The notes under the pieces are model-generated. The model saw only the letters and a program-made list of their open reading frames with translations. It ran no database searches and was not told where the DNA came from. A stretch of DNA of 64,000 bases from Isoetes taiwanensis (Eukaryota; Streptophyta; Lycopodiopsida; Isoetales; Isoetaceae): the NCBI GenBank assembly GCA_021234155.1, contig JAJEKV010000216.1, positions 124,001-188,000 on the forward strand. Direction: 5' to 3'. Made by a program: the position numbers and the translations under genes. Of this stretch, positions 35,301 through 47,240 are shown in pieces (the first letter of the stretch is position 1; every line of letters begins with the position of its first letter).

Positions 35301-38300
35301 GATCTCTTGGACATGTGGCTCAGTGGAAAGAAGTACAACACTGGTCCAACCATTGAGTCCACTGTAGCCCATTCAAGCACATTAGTACCTCATGGGAAGA
35401 CAGTAGTCAACACGAAACACCATAAGGTTGAGGATGTACCAGTTGGAGCAAATCGTGATTCAGGATCGCAGAATCATGGTGTTCGGCCTGTATCAACAAA
35501 CTCTTCTAAAAGAGTAGTTAAACATGTTGGAATTAACGATGATGAGAAATTGAAGTGTCAGAAAAAGCGACGGCTTGAACAGAGATTCAATAGTGAAGCA
35601 TTACCCCAGGGTTGTAAAATGACATGCTCAGACAATGGTGAAAGTGCTCCTGTGCCCATGGAAGTGGATACTGTTCTCAATACTGAATGTGATGACAAAC
35701 CAATCGCCCCCTCCAAAATGTCCTGGGGAAATTTGGAGAAAAACATTATTATGTCATTCTGTCAGTCCTTCCAAGGGGACTTGAAATCTATTCTCGCCAC
35801 ACTAGCCACATGCAGGGCATGGCATGTTGCAGTAAAGGAATTTTTATGCAAGAAGGTCGAGTTTCTCGACTGTAGCTCCTTAAATACTCGGATTCAAGAT
35901 AGAGCTTTGGAAGCTGTACAGGTGAGTATGCTAAGTCATTTTGCATTAGTATTATTGTCTTTCTCATCGTTATTGTTTGTGGCATTTACAGGTTTTGCTA
36001 GGTTCACAGTGTAAGGTTATTATACTGAATGGATGTACATTATTGAGCCCAGAAGGAATAACTCGCTTCCTTCAACACTGTCCTTTTATTATATTTGTGG
36101 AGGTGAGAGGGTGTTCTCATTTGAGAGAATTGAAGTCCAGATTTTTAAATGTTAAGTGGAGTTTTGATGAGGGTGCCGATGAATCTGTTGCTTCTGAGAG
36201 CGCTCTTTCTGTCAATAAGGTGGTACGTTGTAAAATGAAGGGAAACGATGCACATGCTAGGATTTCAGGAATTAAAAGACTTAGGCTGTTAGACAGCGAA
36301 GAGAATCATGATGAAGTGGCAGAGCAGATGGACCTGGACGCTGCTGATAGTACTGGCACTGAGCATGAAGTTGAATCAATTCTTCAACATGATGATGTGA
36401 AACAATGTAAATTGCATACTTGTGCTACATCTTCCAAGGATGCTTCAGAGAATGAGGAAACAAGGTCATGCAAGCGTGGAGCTAATAATACTACAATTTC
36501 CCAATCAAGTAGCAAGAAGGTTAAAACTTCCACCTCGAAGAAGTTATTCAAGCCAACAATAATACAGAGGCCTTCTCATGCGATAAACTGTCAACGCATG
36601 CGGATCGGTAAGACTGGCTCGGTGAAGGTCAGGGATGAGGTGCCAATTGAGTTACAAAGCTTGCTTCATAAGAAGATCGGTAACATTCTAAAGGTGCTTA
36701 TGAGTCATGATAAGAAGTCATTGTTAAAGGTATGTGCCTTCGTCCCTTTACTTCGCTTATTATTATTGAAATCTGAACATGTGTATATGATTCAGACATG
36801 TGGGCAGGGTCATGCTGAGTCGGAGAAGAGTATGAACCTTGCCATTATTGAACATAGACTGGAGAAAGGTTCCTATTCAGCTGGCAAAATTGGTTTTGAC
36901 GCTTTCGAGACTGATATTTTCAGAATACTGAGGCGGTTGCTAAGGTGGGTCCCCCATCCTGCATAAAAAGTTTATGTATGGTGTTCTGTATATATGAATA
37001 TAATTTGCAACTCTTTCTTTGCAGTTCTGCAGAAAATACACCAGAGTTCCCTTTTGCGAAAGATCTTTTCAGAGTTGCATTTAATCTTTTTTTTAAGTTT
37101 AAGAAGGCTTATTTTCCTACCAACTTAAATAATAGCATAGTGCAGAAGCCCTCAAGCAAGAAGCAGCATGGGAAAGCCAAGGGTCAGAAGTCTGATAATG
37201 CAGCAATGCGGAAAGGATTTGGGAACAATATCCAGAAAGGAAAATGTGTTTCTGGAAAGAAGCGGAGAGGCTTAGATGAAACACATTGGTCAGATTCTGA
37301 AACAGAAACATCCGACGAGGACGTAGGCGAACATGAAAATGATGGGCTACACGGGTCTGATACAGAGATGGAAAGTGGGTCAGAGGGGTTCAATTGTGTA
37401 TTTGAGAATGATGACATTGGTGAAATGCTGGAGTTGGGTCTCGGGAGTGGGGTGCCGCGAATGACCAAAGCATCCATGGTTCCCCCCCATTACACGGAAG
37501 TACACAGTGGTTGATGACTACTGTATTGTCATAGGTGAAGATCTGGTAAGGAGGAAGATGAGGGTAGAGCTACCAGATGACTATGAGGAAAAGCTCAAGA
37601 TAGCAAGAGAAAAAAGGGGCTGTGAGTACAGCCATTTAGACGTTCCTGAGATTAAAGATTATAGGCCTCGTAAAATTGGGCGATGAAGTGATTGAGCAAG
37701 AGGTCTATGGAATTGAACCATACACGCACAATCTACTGTTGGATACAATGCCTGATGACACACCTATTACAGACCTTGGAAAGCAACAGTTTATTGAAGA
37801 TGTCAGTGTCTTTTGCTCGTGTTTCTATGTAGCTTTACTGTTAACAAACTAAAATTTGTTTTCGTTATTTTCTTTATACAGAAGTTATTATGTGCTCTAA
37901 ATAAGGAGGTTAAGCATTATACGGGAAGTAAGGCCCCTATGGAGCACTCATTGGAGTCAGTTGTACAAAGAATTCATGAAGATGCAAAGGAGTCACAAGA
38001 TATGGACCTACAAGTATTTTGTCATGACCTACGGAAAAATATGAAGAGCAGGCCTAAAGAGAAATATGTAGCTTACATAAAGGTAAATTTCAATTTGACA
38101 CATGAACACTGCTTTTCTGTTATTTGCCTCTTGACATGGTTTTCTTTTCAAAACAGGGTCTTGGTGTTGTTTGTAACAAGCCTGGTGGATTTCAGAAGGA
38201 CGATTTTGTGGTTGAGTTCCTTGGAGAGGTACTATTAGTCAGAATCGTTTTTTAGGTACCATGTATAGTCATATCCATACTGATCTTCATATAAGTCTGT

Positions 38301-40784
38301 ACACCAATCAAGTAATATGGCTTGGTTGAAACTTCAGTCTGCCATAAATGTGCATATCGTGAATTTATGAGAGGTCGTTTCTTCCATATGCCAATGATCG
38401 ATTAAGCTCCTGAGACATGAATTAGCACAATTTTTGTTTTGCATTATTTTACGAGGTACTATAGTCAAACCATACTAAATAGGTTTTTGCTTCTTGCTTG
38501 TAGGTTTATCCTGCTTGGAGGTGGTTTGAGAAGCAGGATGGGATACGATGCTTTCAGAAAAAAGAACGTGAACCTGCACCAGAATTCTACAATATTTTTC
38601 TTGAGAGACCCAAGGTTGATAGATTTTGCATTCATGTTCATGGATCTCTCGTTTCCATACTTATTTCCTTTAGTAATGCAGGGAGATGCCGCAGGTTATG
38701 ATCTAGTAGTGGTTGATGCAATGCATAAGGCCAATTATGCAAGTCGTATTTGCCACTCTTGTCGGCCTAACTGTGAGGCCAAGTATGTCTCTATAATATA
38801 TATCAACATGCCTCCCTTTTTATGTTCTTGATGCCTAAATTCGTTTGCTGGCCATGCACAGGGTAACAGCAGTTAATAATAGTTACACCATTGGCGTTTA
38901 CACTTTAAGAAATATAAGTTTTGGAGAAGAACTGACTTTTGACTACAACTCCGTGACAGAGGTGCTTAGTGATTGCCTGCCTTTTAATAAACTTCATTTG
39001 TATACAAATTTACTCACCTTATTCTTCTTCCTTGTATTTAGAGTAAAGAGGAGTACAATTCCTCTATATGCCTTTGTGGCAGTCATGGCTGCAGGGGTAG
39101 TTATTTGAATCTTGCTGGAGCAGAAACTTTTCAGGAGGTATGGAAGGATTTTATTGTGTTTGTGATTTTCTATCTGCTGACTCAAGCTTTTGACTGCAGG
39201 TTATGAAGGAGCATCATGGTATATTACAGCGCCACAAATTGCTTCTACAAGCTTGTACCGATCCTCAAATTTCTCCTGCTATTTTGGAAGAAATGAAACA
39301 AGCTGGGGTTGGGGATTGCATGCTCTCTGGATTGCCAGACTGGCTTGTGAAGTACACATCATTGTTGGTATGTAACATTGTTTTGAAATGGAAGGATTTT
39401 TTAGTGCTGTTATTTATATAGGCTGTGGTATTGTTTTTCAGGTAAAATTTATTGAATTTGAACGTGTTCATCTTCCTGAGGAGTTAATTAAAGGGAACAG
39501 AAAAAGAAGGAAAGAAGCAGGAGCTGAAGCATTTTATGAATTAGACAGGCTTGATGCAGAGGTGCAGGTAGACATTTTGTATGCAAGGTAACATTCTTGT
39601 TCTACATGAATTTATATCTGGTGCTTGTTTTCTGTTTTATCAGGCAGATGGTGTGCATAGTCAAAGGCTGCAGAACCTGGCAATAACGCTAGATAAGGTA
39701 TGCATATAATTTTTAACTGTTTTTGAAGGGTGCAGGATTTTAAATGACATGATTGTTAATGCAGGTAAGGCACGTCCTTTCCAACCTTTTTGAAGACCCG
39801 AGAAAAGCTCCTTCGCCACTGAAGAAGGTTGAGGGTAAGGAACTTATAGCAAGAGTTTGGAAAGGAGACAACTCTATGATAGATGAACTGCTCCGGTGCC
39901 TGGAAGTCCAGCTTTCAAAGGAAAAGCTCATTGAATTGAAAAAGAATATTCAGGATCATTATCCAGTTGGTTCAGTGAATGGTCTTAAATCCTCTCTTCT
40001 ATGGTGAGCTTTTGACAGTCTTCTACCAGTCAAGCACGGTCAATCAGAAATGGCTAATTAACTGCTTTTTGTACTTTCACAGGCTTAGAGACGAACTTCT
40101 CAAGCTGTCTTCTACGGTATTGTGTCGTCATGATGCTGCCGCAGATGTTATACATATGTATGCATACACAGAATGTTTCTTTACTTCCGAGGTAACAATT
40201 AAATGACCCATAACTTTTTTGTGAGTATCAGAGTTGAAGCATATTTTAACGATATGTTGTATCAGGATTATGGCACTTATCAATCGCCTACATTGGAAAT
40301 AACTGCGCTTGACCTTGGTAAACAAGGTTCAGGATCATATACTTGGAATAAAACATATGGTAAAGATTATGTTCTTGGCCAGCTAATAAATTGGGAGAAA
40401 CAAAATGCTGAGCCAGGCACAAATCTTTCATCTGCGCGTAAAGGCTGTCTGGTCTTACCTGACCTGTCTTCATGCTATGCTAAAAACCAGCAGGATTTTC
40501 AGCGTGCATATGGAAAGAAGCACCGGATGTCGATGTTCAGAACAATGGTATGTAAGAGGCTGGGTTTGTACGAGTTTTTGTGTGCTAAACAATTTTGATC
40601 CTTGTAGGAACGAAGACCTGAAAAGCAGTGGCCTAAGGAGTTTTGGGAATTTAAGAGCAATAGAGGGTTATATGGAAGCCCAATGTTCGATGCAATTCAG
40701 AAAGGCACTACTGTCAATACGGAAATGATTGAGTGGTTGAAGACTCGCAACGTAGATTTTGTTGGGCCTTACGACGACCAATGA
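32349..40784 (+). CDS. ATXR3: ATXR3/SDG2-like histone H3K4 methyltransferase (SET domain)
   Basis: Exons: 32349-34038, 34138-34179, 34250-35921, 35992-36729, 36796-36944, 37025-37801, 37882-38082, 38157-38228, 38504-38614, 38682-38782, 38862-38961, 39042-39137, 39200-39367, 39442-39567, 39644-39697, 39765-40003, 40083-40191, 40266-40547, 40608-40784 (TGA). About 2,300 codons, close to Arabidopsis ATXR3. A GYF-like segment (IGWIYYDLDGNCQGPMDL) lies near 33600. The SET domain starts at GLGVVCNK (38157) and includes RICHSCRPNCEAK and EELTFDYNSVT, with a post-SET CLCGSHGCRGSY; all key residues are present. The family deposits genome-wide H3K4me3 in the nucleus. The N-terminal region is weakly conserved, the usual second GYF is not seen, and the true start lies upstream. 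Eight frame changes, all +1, fall between 33100 and 37680, and none after. Confidence 0.85.
38157..39137 (+). other. SET and post-SET catalytic core of the ATXR3-like gene
   Basis: Six exons encode FVVEFLGEVYPAWRWFEKQDG, the EFYNIFLERPKGDAAGYDLVVVDA stretch (broken here by the 38615-38681 intron), the RxCHSCRPNCEAK cofactor knot and the DYN motif. The zinc-binding post-SET CxCxxxxC (CLCGSHGC) follows. Every intron has GT-AG ends and preserves frame, so the catalytic part appears functional even though the upstream half carries frame changes. Confidence 0.85.
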
Positions 40785-42597
40785 CCAGGCTACAGATTTG
40801 TTTTTTGATGATTAATAACCAAATGCAGTTTTTAGCATTGACAGTGGTGTTAATCATCTCAAAACAATTCTGTTCCGCTTTGTAGGTATTGTTGGATGTA
40901 CATCTGTACTTATAATTATTTTCTTGTGGAAGCCCTCTTTAGAGCTCCGTTTTCTGTGTACCATTTATATTCATGGGGAGAACCCACTGTCTCAATGAGG
41001 CAATGTCAAATAATCCATGTATACATGCCTGCAGCAGGCCTTGAAATGAAAGTTTTGCGTTTGCAAGAGGATGAGTTTAAGGTGCATTGTTCATTCCAAG
41101 GTCCAAATGTAAATGAAATATTATTATGGTTATATCATGCTTTGCCTTACAGCGAATGTGGCTGGAAATGTTGGTTTCAGAACGTTGAGCACACGGTAAT
41201 GTGTATCATTTTTCTCTTTTCTATATATAAATGCCTTCTCGTCTTTTCAGGAGCGGGTAGATTCTGGAATTCACAAGGGATATACTATTTTTGAAGCAGG
41301 TATAGATAACTTGGAGAATAGTTTACAGATTCATGAAAAAGGATGTTGCTCTTTTCCATCAAGAAGGCTAAGCAGCTGTATTTTTGCACATTGTATCACA
41401 GTGGGAATCATCATGCATATAATGCTTGGCCTGTGCCAAACTTATGTTTAATTTTTGTCCCATTCGAGTCTTAGTCTTATCTGTAGGCATATGATATTGA
41501 TGAAGTCAATGTGGTTTTAAAATATGAAAAGTTTGAACGTACCTTTTAACAGATAAAGGTGTTTTGGGACAGACTTCATACCTTAAAGTCAGTAAAGATT
41601 GCTTATGAAGAATGTTCAGGTCTGAAGCTGCCGCATTGGGTTGAAGGAAAGGGGTTACCGATTATCAAAGAAGAGAAATACAAGTCGATTTTGAAGTTTG
41701 ATGATTCAAAACGTTAGCATTGTTTATGTTTTCCCTTTGACAAACTTTGGCTTTGTCTTCATCAACTTAAACAACTTTTTAGTTGCCAAATTCTCACGGT
41801 CTCCTATGGTTTTTGTTCATTGGCAGTTATTTTGATCAGGTGGTCATAATCAGAGAGGGCATTTTGATTCAGGTGGTCACAAGGTGTCACGATCTAAAAG
41901 ATATTCCTTGGATGGAGAATAACGCTGTGTCCTCTGTTTTCCTGTCTGCCTCTATTACGACAAATTCCATAGCAGATATTACTTTGGTGGACTTATTAGT
42001 CAGCTAAATTCTTCAGAGCCATAGTATTGAAAATAGTATAAATTTATCAATAATAGTCATGATTTACACAAGTCTCCTGTAACTTGGTATGCTACATTTG
42101 AGATTCCCTTGCATTTTGGAAAACCCAGCATATTTGTGTCTTCCATAAGTCATGATTGCGATAACAAAAAATGCGTTTCCTTACAAAATCCAAATAGGTC
42201 CATCCTTATTTTCCACCATCTGTTTTCACATCCTTCACATCATGCTCCTGTAACTTATCAATTGACATCGTATACTAAAAACATGCTTCACATCCTTCTC
42301 TTGTATTGACATCATATACTAAAACAATGTGATCTAAGATTTGAAAAGGCAGGAGACAGAGATAGTACCCTAGGTATAACTAAATCCGATCTAAGATTTG
42401 AAAAGGCAGAAGACAGAGGTAGTACCCTAGGTGTAAATAAATGCGGTGCGAGCTTGCATAAGATGTGAAACCGAGTGTGACAAGGTTGAAGTTTGTTGAT
42501 TGGATCTCAAAACATTTTTCATTGTTACCCAGTGATAAGCTCAAGGTAAAGATATCAAAGGGCAAGCCCGGGGCTTCAAAGCCCAAGCCCAAGAAAT
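40785..42597 (+). other. 3' flank with possible small spliced gene or exon fragments at 41.04-41.72 kb
   Basis: Three stretches look exon-like: about 41045-41193 (MKVLRLQEDEFKVHCSFQ... ending at ACG before GTAATG), 41251-41299 (ERVDSGIHKGYTIFEA between CAG and GTATAG) and 41553-41717 (VFWDRLHTLKSVKIAYEE... ending in TAG after AACAG). The last junction is out of phase. I do not recognise the protein. It may be a broken gene, or a spliced 3' extension of the ATXR3-like transcript. From 42330 to 42420 a 60-base phrase (ATCTAAGATTTGAAAAGGC) is tandemly duplicated. Confidence 0.3.
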
Positions 42598-42601
42598 CCA
42601 A
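42598..42601. repeat. left CCAA target-site duplication
   Basis: CCAA directly precedes the left TIR, and the same four bases directly follow the right TIR at 52036-52039. Confidence 0.65.
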
Positions 42602-42631
42602 AACAAGGTTTAAAATGAAACGCACTTATTT
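42602..42631 (+). repeat. left terminal inverted repeat of the 9.4-kb element
   Basis: Thirty bases match the complement of 52006-52035 with one mismatch. The TIR itself contains one arm of a small hairpin: AAACGCACTT here pairs with AAGTGCGTTT about seven bases later. Confidence 0.8.
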
Positions 42632-44069
42632 AAGAAGTGCGTTTGAAAGATTCCTTTATAAAAATTGAAAACTTAAAAAAAACACACAAAATAGGGAGCA
42701 AAATAGATTGTTGAGCAATTAGCATTCGGGATACCCCCAAAAAAGCAACATTTTTGAAGCCTTTTCATTTTTAAAAGAGGGCAAAAAAAAAAAAAAAATG
42801 CTTGTTTTGAGGAGAGAGACATTAATGTTGATAACTCAGTAAGTATTTATTGTTAAAAACGTAAGGAAATATAGATTGTTTTTGCAAGCTTAACACTAGA
42901 GTTGTCTCAGGGACCTGTTTGGGTTCATCAACCCGTATGGGTCCCTCAATCCCTTCTCCATATTAGGGACTAGTTCTTCATGATACTTATGAGATTTTAA
43001 ATATGAACACCTGAATTGTAAGATTAACTCGAAGTTGTACCACCATATTCAATGGCAAAATAAAATTCTTTCACGAAGTTTTGCTGTCAATCGCACCTTG
43101 AAATACACTCAATTCAATGGTTTCGATGATATGATATAATCTCATGACACTCGGCATGGAATACAAATTTCAAGATAACATTAATTTTCTATGAAGGTAG
43201 CCTACAAATGCTACTCATTTTTCAAATTTCATGTGATTTCATAAAAATTTGATGTATCAATGAGCAAATCATAATTTCAATCCTTGAGAGACCCAGTCAG
43301 GTCCCTAAGGAATTTCTGAAAAACAGACATCCAGGAACCATTTCATATCCATGATATTTGAAATAGAATAAGAATGTGAAGGTACTATTATTTTTCAATA
43401 GAAATAGATACTAAGTACTACACGTCTTGCTAAATGGATTTCATTTTTTCAAAAAGTGGAGTAGTACTATGAATTTTCAAAAATTTGACCCTTGGGGGAC
43501 CTAACTGGGTCCATAAAGAATTTCTGAACTTCAAACTTTTAGGAATTATTTCTCGGAAATTCTACCATAGATTTTCCTAATTCTTCTTGCGATAGATTTG
43601 TCATATCATGATTTACAAGATGGAAGAATTAGAATTCCTAGGAAAAATCATATTTGCAAAATAATGTGAGAAATGTTAAAGACTTTGAGAATAAACTTGA
43701 CCCCTTTGCATTCGGCTCCACATTATGTTTGGTAATAGAAGCTTTCTATATTTTTCATAAATTTTTCCTTATATGTACACTCATGGAGGACAACATATTG
43801 TGAGTATGTAGACAAATTCTTTATTTCGGAGCTATAATAGAATTTCAAAAAAAGTGTACGAATGAACCCATTTGGGTTCATCAAGGGACAATACTAAAAA
43901 AAGTCAAACATTGGAAAGACAAAGAGTGTGAAATCCTCGAGCAAGAAAGAGTTGTTTCAATAAAGCATTGTTAAAGAGACAAAGCTTTTCGGTTTAAAAT
44001 CTTCATCAAAATAAATTATAATAATACTTAGCACATAGTTTACAATGGAAGTAGTTAAGAAGTTTGTCT
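42632..44069. repeat. left non-coding arm with degenerate GGGACC/GGGTCC repeats
   Basis: No coding sequence is recognised. Phrases of type GGGACCTRACTGGGTYC recur near 42910, 43297 (inverted), 43497 and 43866. Each is followed by AAGAATTTCTGAA-like or TCATCAA-like text, so the arm is built of diverged repeat units of about 200-370 bp. The core is itself an imperfect palindrome. Confidence 0.5.
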
Positions 44070-45002
44070 GTATAAATTTATACGAGAGGTGGGAGAGGTG
44101 GCTCTTCCCAGTCCACAGGACTCTCGTTCCCCTTAGGATCTGGCTCTTGCGAGCTTACAACAGCAGAGATGCCTCCTTTCGATTCGACCTCCATCGGCAT
44201 GGCGGTTTCTCGCTCGGGCACCACAGGGCTCAAGTCGACAAACTCCACCTCCTCATCTTTTTCTTCCCCGTAAGTGGAGGGTCATTTACGTGTAAAGTGC
44301 CCTTAGCATCGGCCTGCACCGTTCTTCGCCCTCCTTCCGTTTTCATCGGGGAAAGGATTCACAAGAGCTTATCCTGGTCCTGATGAAACTTACTTTATCT
44401 GGGTCTATGTCGACTGAGACGACATTGCGCCCCTGCTTAAGGGCGCAAACTGCTGTGGTGCCTCGATCCGAAAAGGCATCTAAGATCCGATCTCCGTGGA
44501 GAAAACCATCAGATCAAATTATTAATAAGATTTGTGGTTTCGGATAATGGGACACACCGCCTTTATCATTTGTGGGTCTCTTAATTTCTGCAACGTACCG
44601 GAACCGAAATGCATTGCGGGGAGGAGTCTTCTCATTACTCAGGTGTTAAAATGAATCATGGTTTTTGGTGTCCGCTACCAGAAAACCTATATGAAAATGC
44701 TCAAAGCTTGACTCACTTCAGCGCGGACCACCACCATGACCCTTGACGTTCGTTTTAAGCCTGCCGCCAAGCAAAGCGGTAAACAATTAGAAATTAGTAA
44801 AAAGAAAACAAGGAAAATAAGTTAGCCCAGTAGTGTGGCGGTATAAACTTATACCACGGTTGCCTTGCTGTATAAATTTATACCACGGCGGCAAGCCGTA
44901 TAAATTTATACAGACATTGCCTTGTCTGGTATAAATTTATACCACGGTTGTTCCAGCCTTTAAAATTTAAACCTTAAGACAGATGTGGTATAAATTTATA
45001 CC
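44070..45002. repeat. palindrome cluster 1 (GGTATAAATTTATACC) in and after the methylase gene
   Basis: Copies at 44070-44083 (overlapping the methylase stop codon), 44841-44854 (one mismatch), 44870-44884, 44898-44911, 44928-44943 (exact) and 44987-45002 (exact). Within the intron the centres are 29, 28, 31 and 59 bases apart. CCACGG follows several copies. Confidence 0.85.
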
Positions 45003-46042
45003 GTGGAGTTACCGAAAAAAAGCGTTAATTGTGAAGCTTACCAAACGCAGTTGATTTTGGCCCGCCATTCATGAGGCCTCCCATAGGTTTAAGCACCGGC
45101 ATCGTCTGCAGGTCGGAATGAAAAATGATGACCCTCCGGTTTTTCGGATGTCGTGGACTTCTTTTAGGCCATCCAGAAAGACAGGACTTGCACGCGGAGT
45201 GAAAGCCTCCTCATCAAAAGCGCTATCCTTTATTTTAAATCCATAAGGAATATCTGCAATGCATAATGTAAAATTTTGCTTGTCTAAAAGAGTCCCCAGC
45301 CTTGTACAATCACCCTCAACAACCCTGTACTGGACGTCCTGACCAAATGTAGTAAACCTCTCATATGTACAGTCAAAACTGGTAGTGGCGACCTCTTTAC
45401 CCTGTTCAATTGCCTTAAGCCTTTGCCTCTCTTCCTTGGCCCTACGAACCAGGTTTAAAAATCCAGTTGGTAGCCCCTTCTTCTTGTTCTGTAAGAGTAA
45501 TGTGAGACAAAGGCACAAACACATAACATATTTTTTGCAAAACTTACCCAAATTCAAAGTTAACAAGTGTGCTCTTTGATGATCTTCTGTGGTGCAACTT
45601 GGGTACAAAAGTTTGCACTCCTCCCAGTCTTCTAGGTTGAGCTGCTTCATTAACTCGGCCTGGCAAGTGACAATGTCTTTCTGACTGCAAAGGGTTTTAT
45701 ATTGTAAGACAAAAAAAGGTAGAAAAAAACATGGCATAGCAAGTGAGGCTTACGTCTTAGCTTCCTTGGCCATCTCGTCTAATGTGAATTCTTTGGCAAC
45801 TACTTTTCCAACAAAGTAACAAATTCTTTGCTTTTGAGACCATGAATAAAGGCCCGTGGTACAATGCTCATATTTTTTGTTTTGATTCACCACCTTTCTT
45901 TGGTTTCTTTCTGCGTTGCTAGCTTGTTCTTTAAGCTCCCCATCTTGAACATACAAAAATTCTCTCTTGCAGATCCCACACCGTAAATGGTCAAGCGAAG
46001 TTTAGTGTTGAATGGCGAAGAAGATGGGCACGGCGACTGTGC

Positions 46043-46172
46043 GGTATAAATTTATATCACATGACCGCACTGCGGTATAAATTTATACGCGTGCACGGGT
46101 CTCGATATAAATTTATATCATGACGCACCGGATAAATTTATCTGGCGCCGGGCACCGCAGATAAATTTATAC
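46043..46172. repeat. palindrome cluster 2, in the intron after the ParB-like exon
   Basis: Five copies, at 46043, 46074, 46104 (GATATAAATTTATATC, a perfect palindrome with compensating changes), 46131 and 46160. Centre spacing is 31, 30, 25 and 29 bases. The spacers are GC-rich and unrelated to one another. Confidence 0.85.
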
Positions 46173-46245
46173 CGTCACCCGGCTATTACAAACTTCTAAC
46201 CATGCTAAACATACTACAAAAGATTGAATTGAAGCTTTTACTTAC

Positions 46246-46730
46246 TTGACCATCTCTGAAAGCGAGCTGAAAGTAGTTATCGTATTGTTTTACAGCCATA
46301 ATGGGTTTCTTATCCGAATCATAACTGAGGCAGAACTCTGTCACACATGCTTCTCGAAGCTTTTGAAGCTTGTTCTTTTGTTTTTTGAAGTCGTCTCCAT
46401 GCACTTGTTTGAAATCCACGTACTCTGTTGCATGAAGCTTAATCTTGTCTATTAGGCTCATCTTTAGTCTGAAGTCATTGTCTAGATTGTGACTCACGGC
46501 AATGACTTTTGCCTCTTCGTCTGTCACCCCCACATAGATATGTGCTTCCACACTCTTCCAGACTTCATTACGGCTTTCTTCTTTTGATAGTTCTTTTCTT
46601 GCTTTATAACTATGTGTGCCTCCAAGAACATAATAGGTGTAATCTTCAAAATCGCCTTTTTGTAGTCTTTTAATTGGTTGCACCGACTTGTCTACCATCA
46701 CAACTAGTGGCTTACACATGGGCATGAGGA
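46246..46730 (-). other. ParB/Srx-like domain segment
   Basis: About 150 codons read without a stop: MCKPLVVMVDKSVQPIKRL, then YYVLGGTHSYKARKEL at the position of the ParB GGxHRxxA loop, then VTDEEAKVIAVSHNLDNDF like the ParB LSDEEAxxxAxxENxQR helix. The arginines typical of nucleotide-binding ParB are replaced (GGTHSYKA), so DNA contact or scaffold use is more likely than ParB CTPase activity. The domain assignment rests on motif reading only. Confidence 0.55.
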
Positions 46731-47224
46731 TTCCTTCTCATTCTTTGCTTAAGGATAGCCACATGTGCCGCTGCACAACTTTCGGACTGAAGCACTCGAC
46801 CCCATCTTCATTTTTGGTGGCCTCTTAATAGTGCTTTTAGTGTCAAAGAAATGGTCTCGCTTGAGCGGTTTGGTTTCATTAACCCGCTTGAGAATAGCAT
46901 TCGACTTATCTGCAGGGCTTCACAACGATATACGCTCCGGGAGCCTTCAAGAGCCTTCGACTCCTCTATAGTCAAGGACTTTGTGGTTCTAGACTTTTTC
47001 TTGGTAGGAGGCTGTGTATCTACTACCAGGGAATGCTTCCTACCCTTTCCCTTTGTGACGACTGGTTCCTCCTCTTCCTCTTCCTCTAATACTTCCTCCC
47101 TATCTTCCTCTTCGATATTACGGGGGTACCATAGGCCCTTGACCAACACGTTTTCTTCGCACAGCACTACTGACATCAAAATTTCTACTAGGTCCTGTAA
47201 TGCAGAATTAAGTTAGAGAATGAC

Positions 47225-47240
47225 GGTATAAATTTATACG
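47225..47240. repeat. single palindrome in the first methylase intron
   Basis: GGTATAAATTTATAC at 47225-47239 lies between the splice donor at 47263 and the acceptor at 47194 of the minus-strand gene. Confidence 0.8.

Noticed and set aside
44045-44383. Plus-strand open frame of 112 codons
   Set aside because: It is the complement of the acidic, proline-rich tail of the minus-strand methylase gene, which reads open to a stop inside a palindrome.
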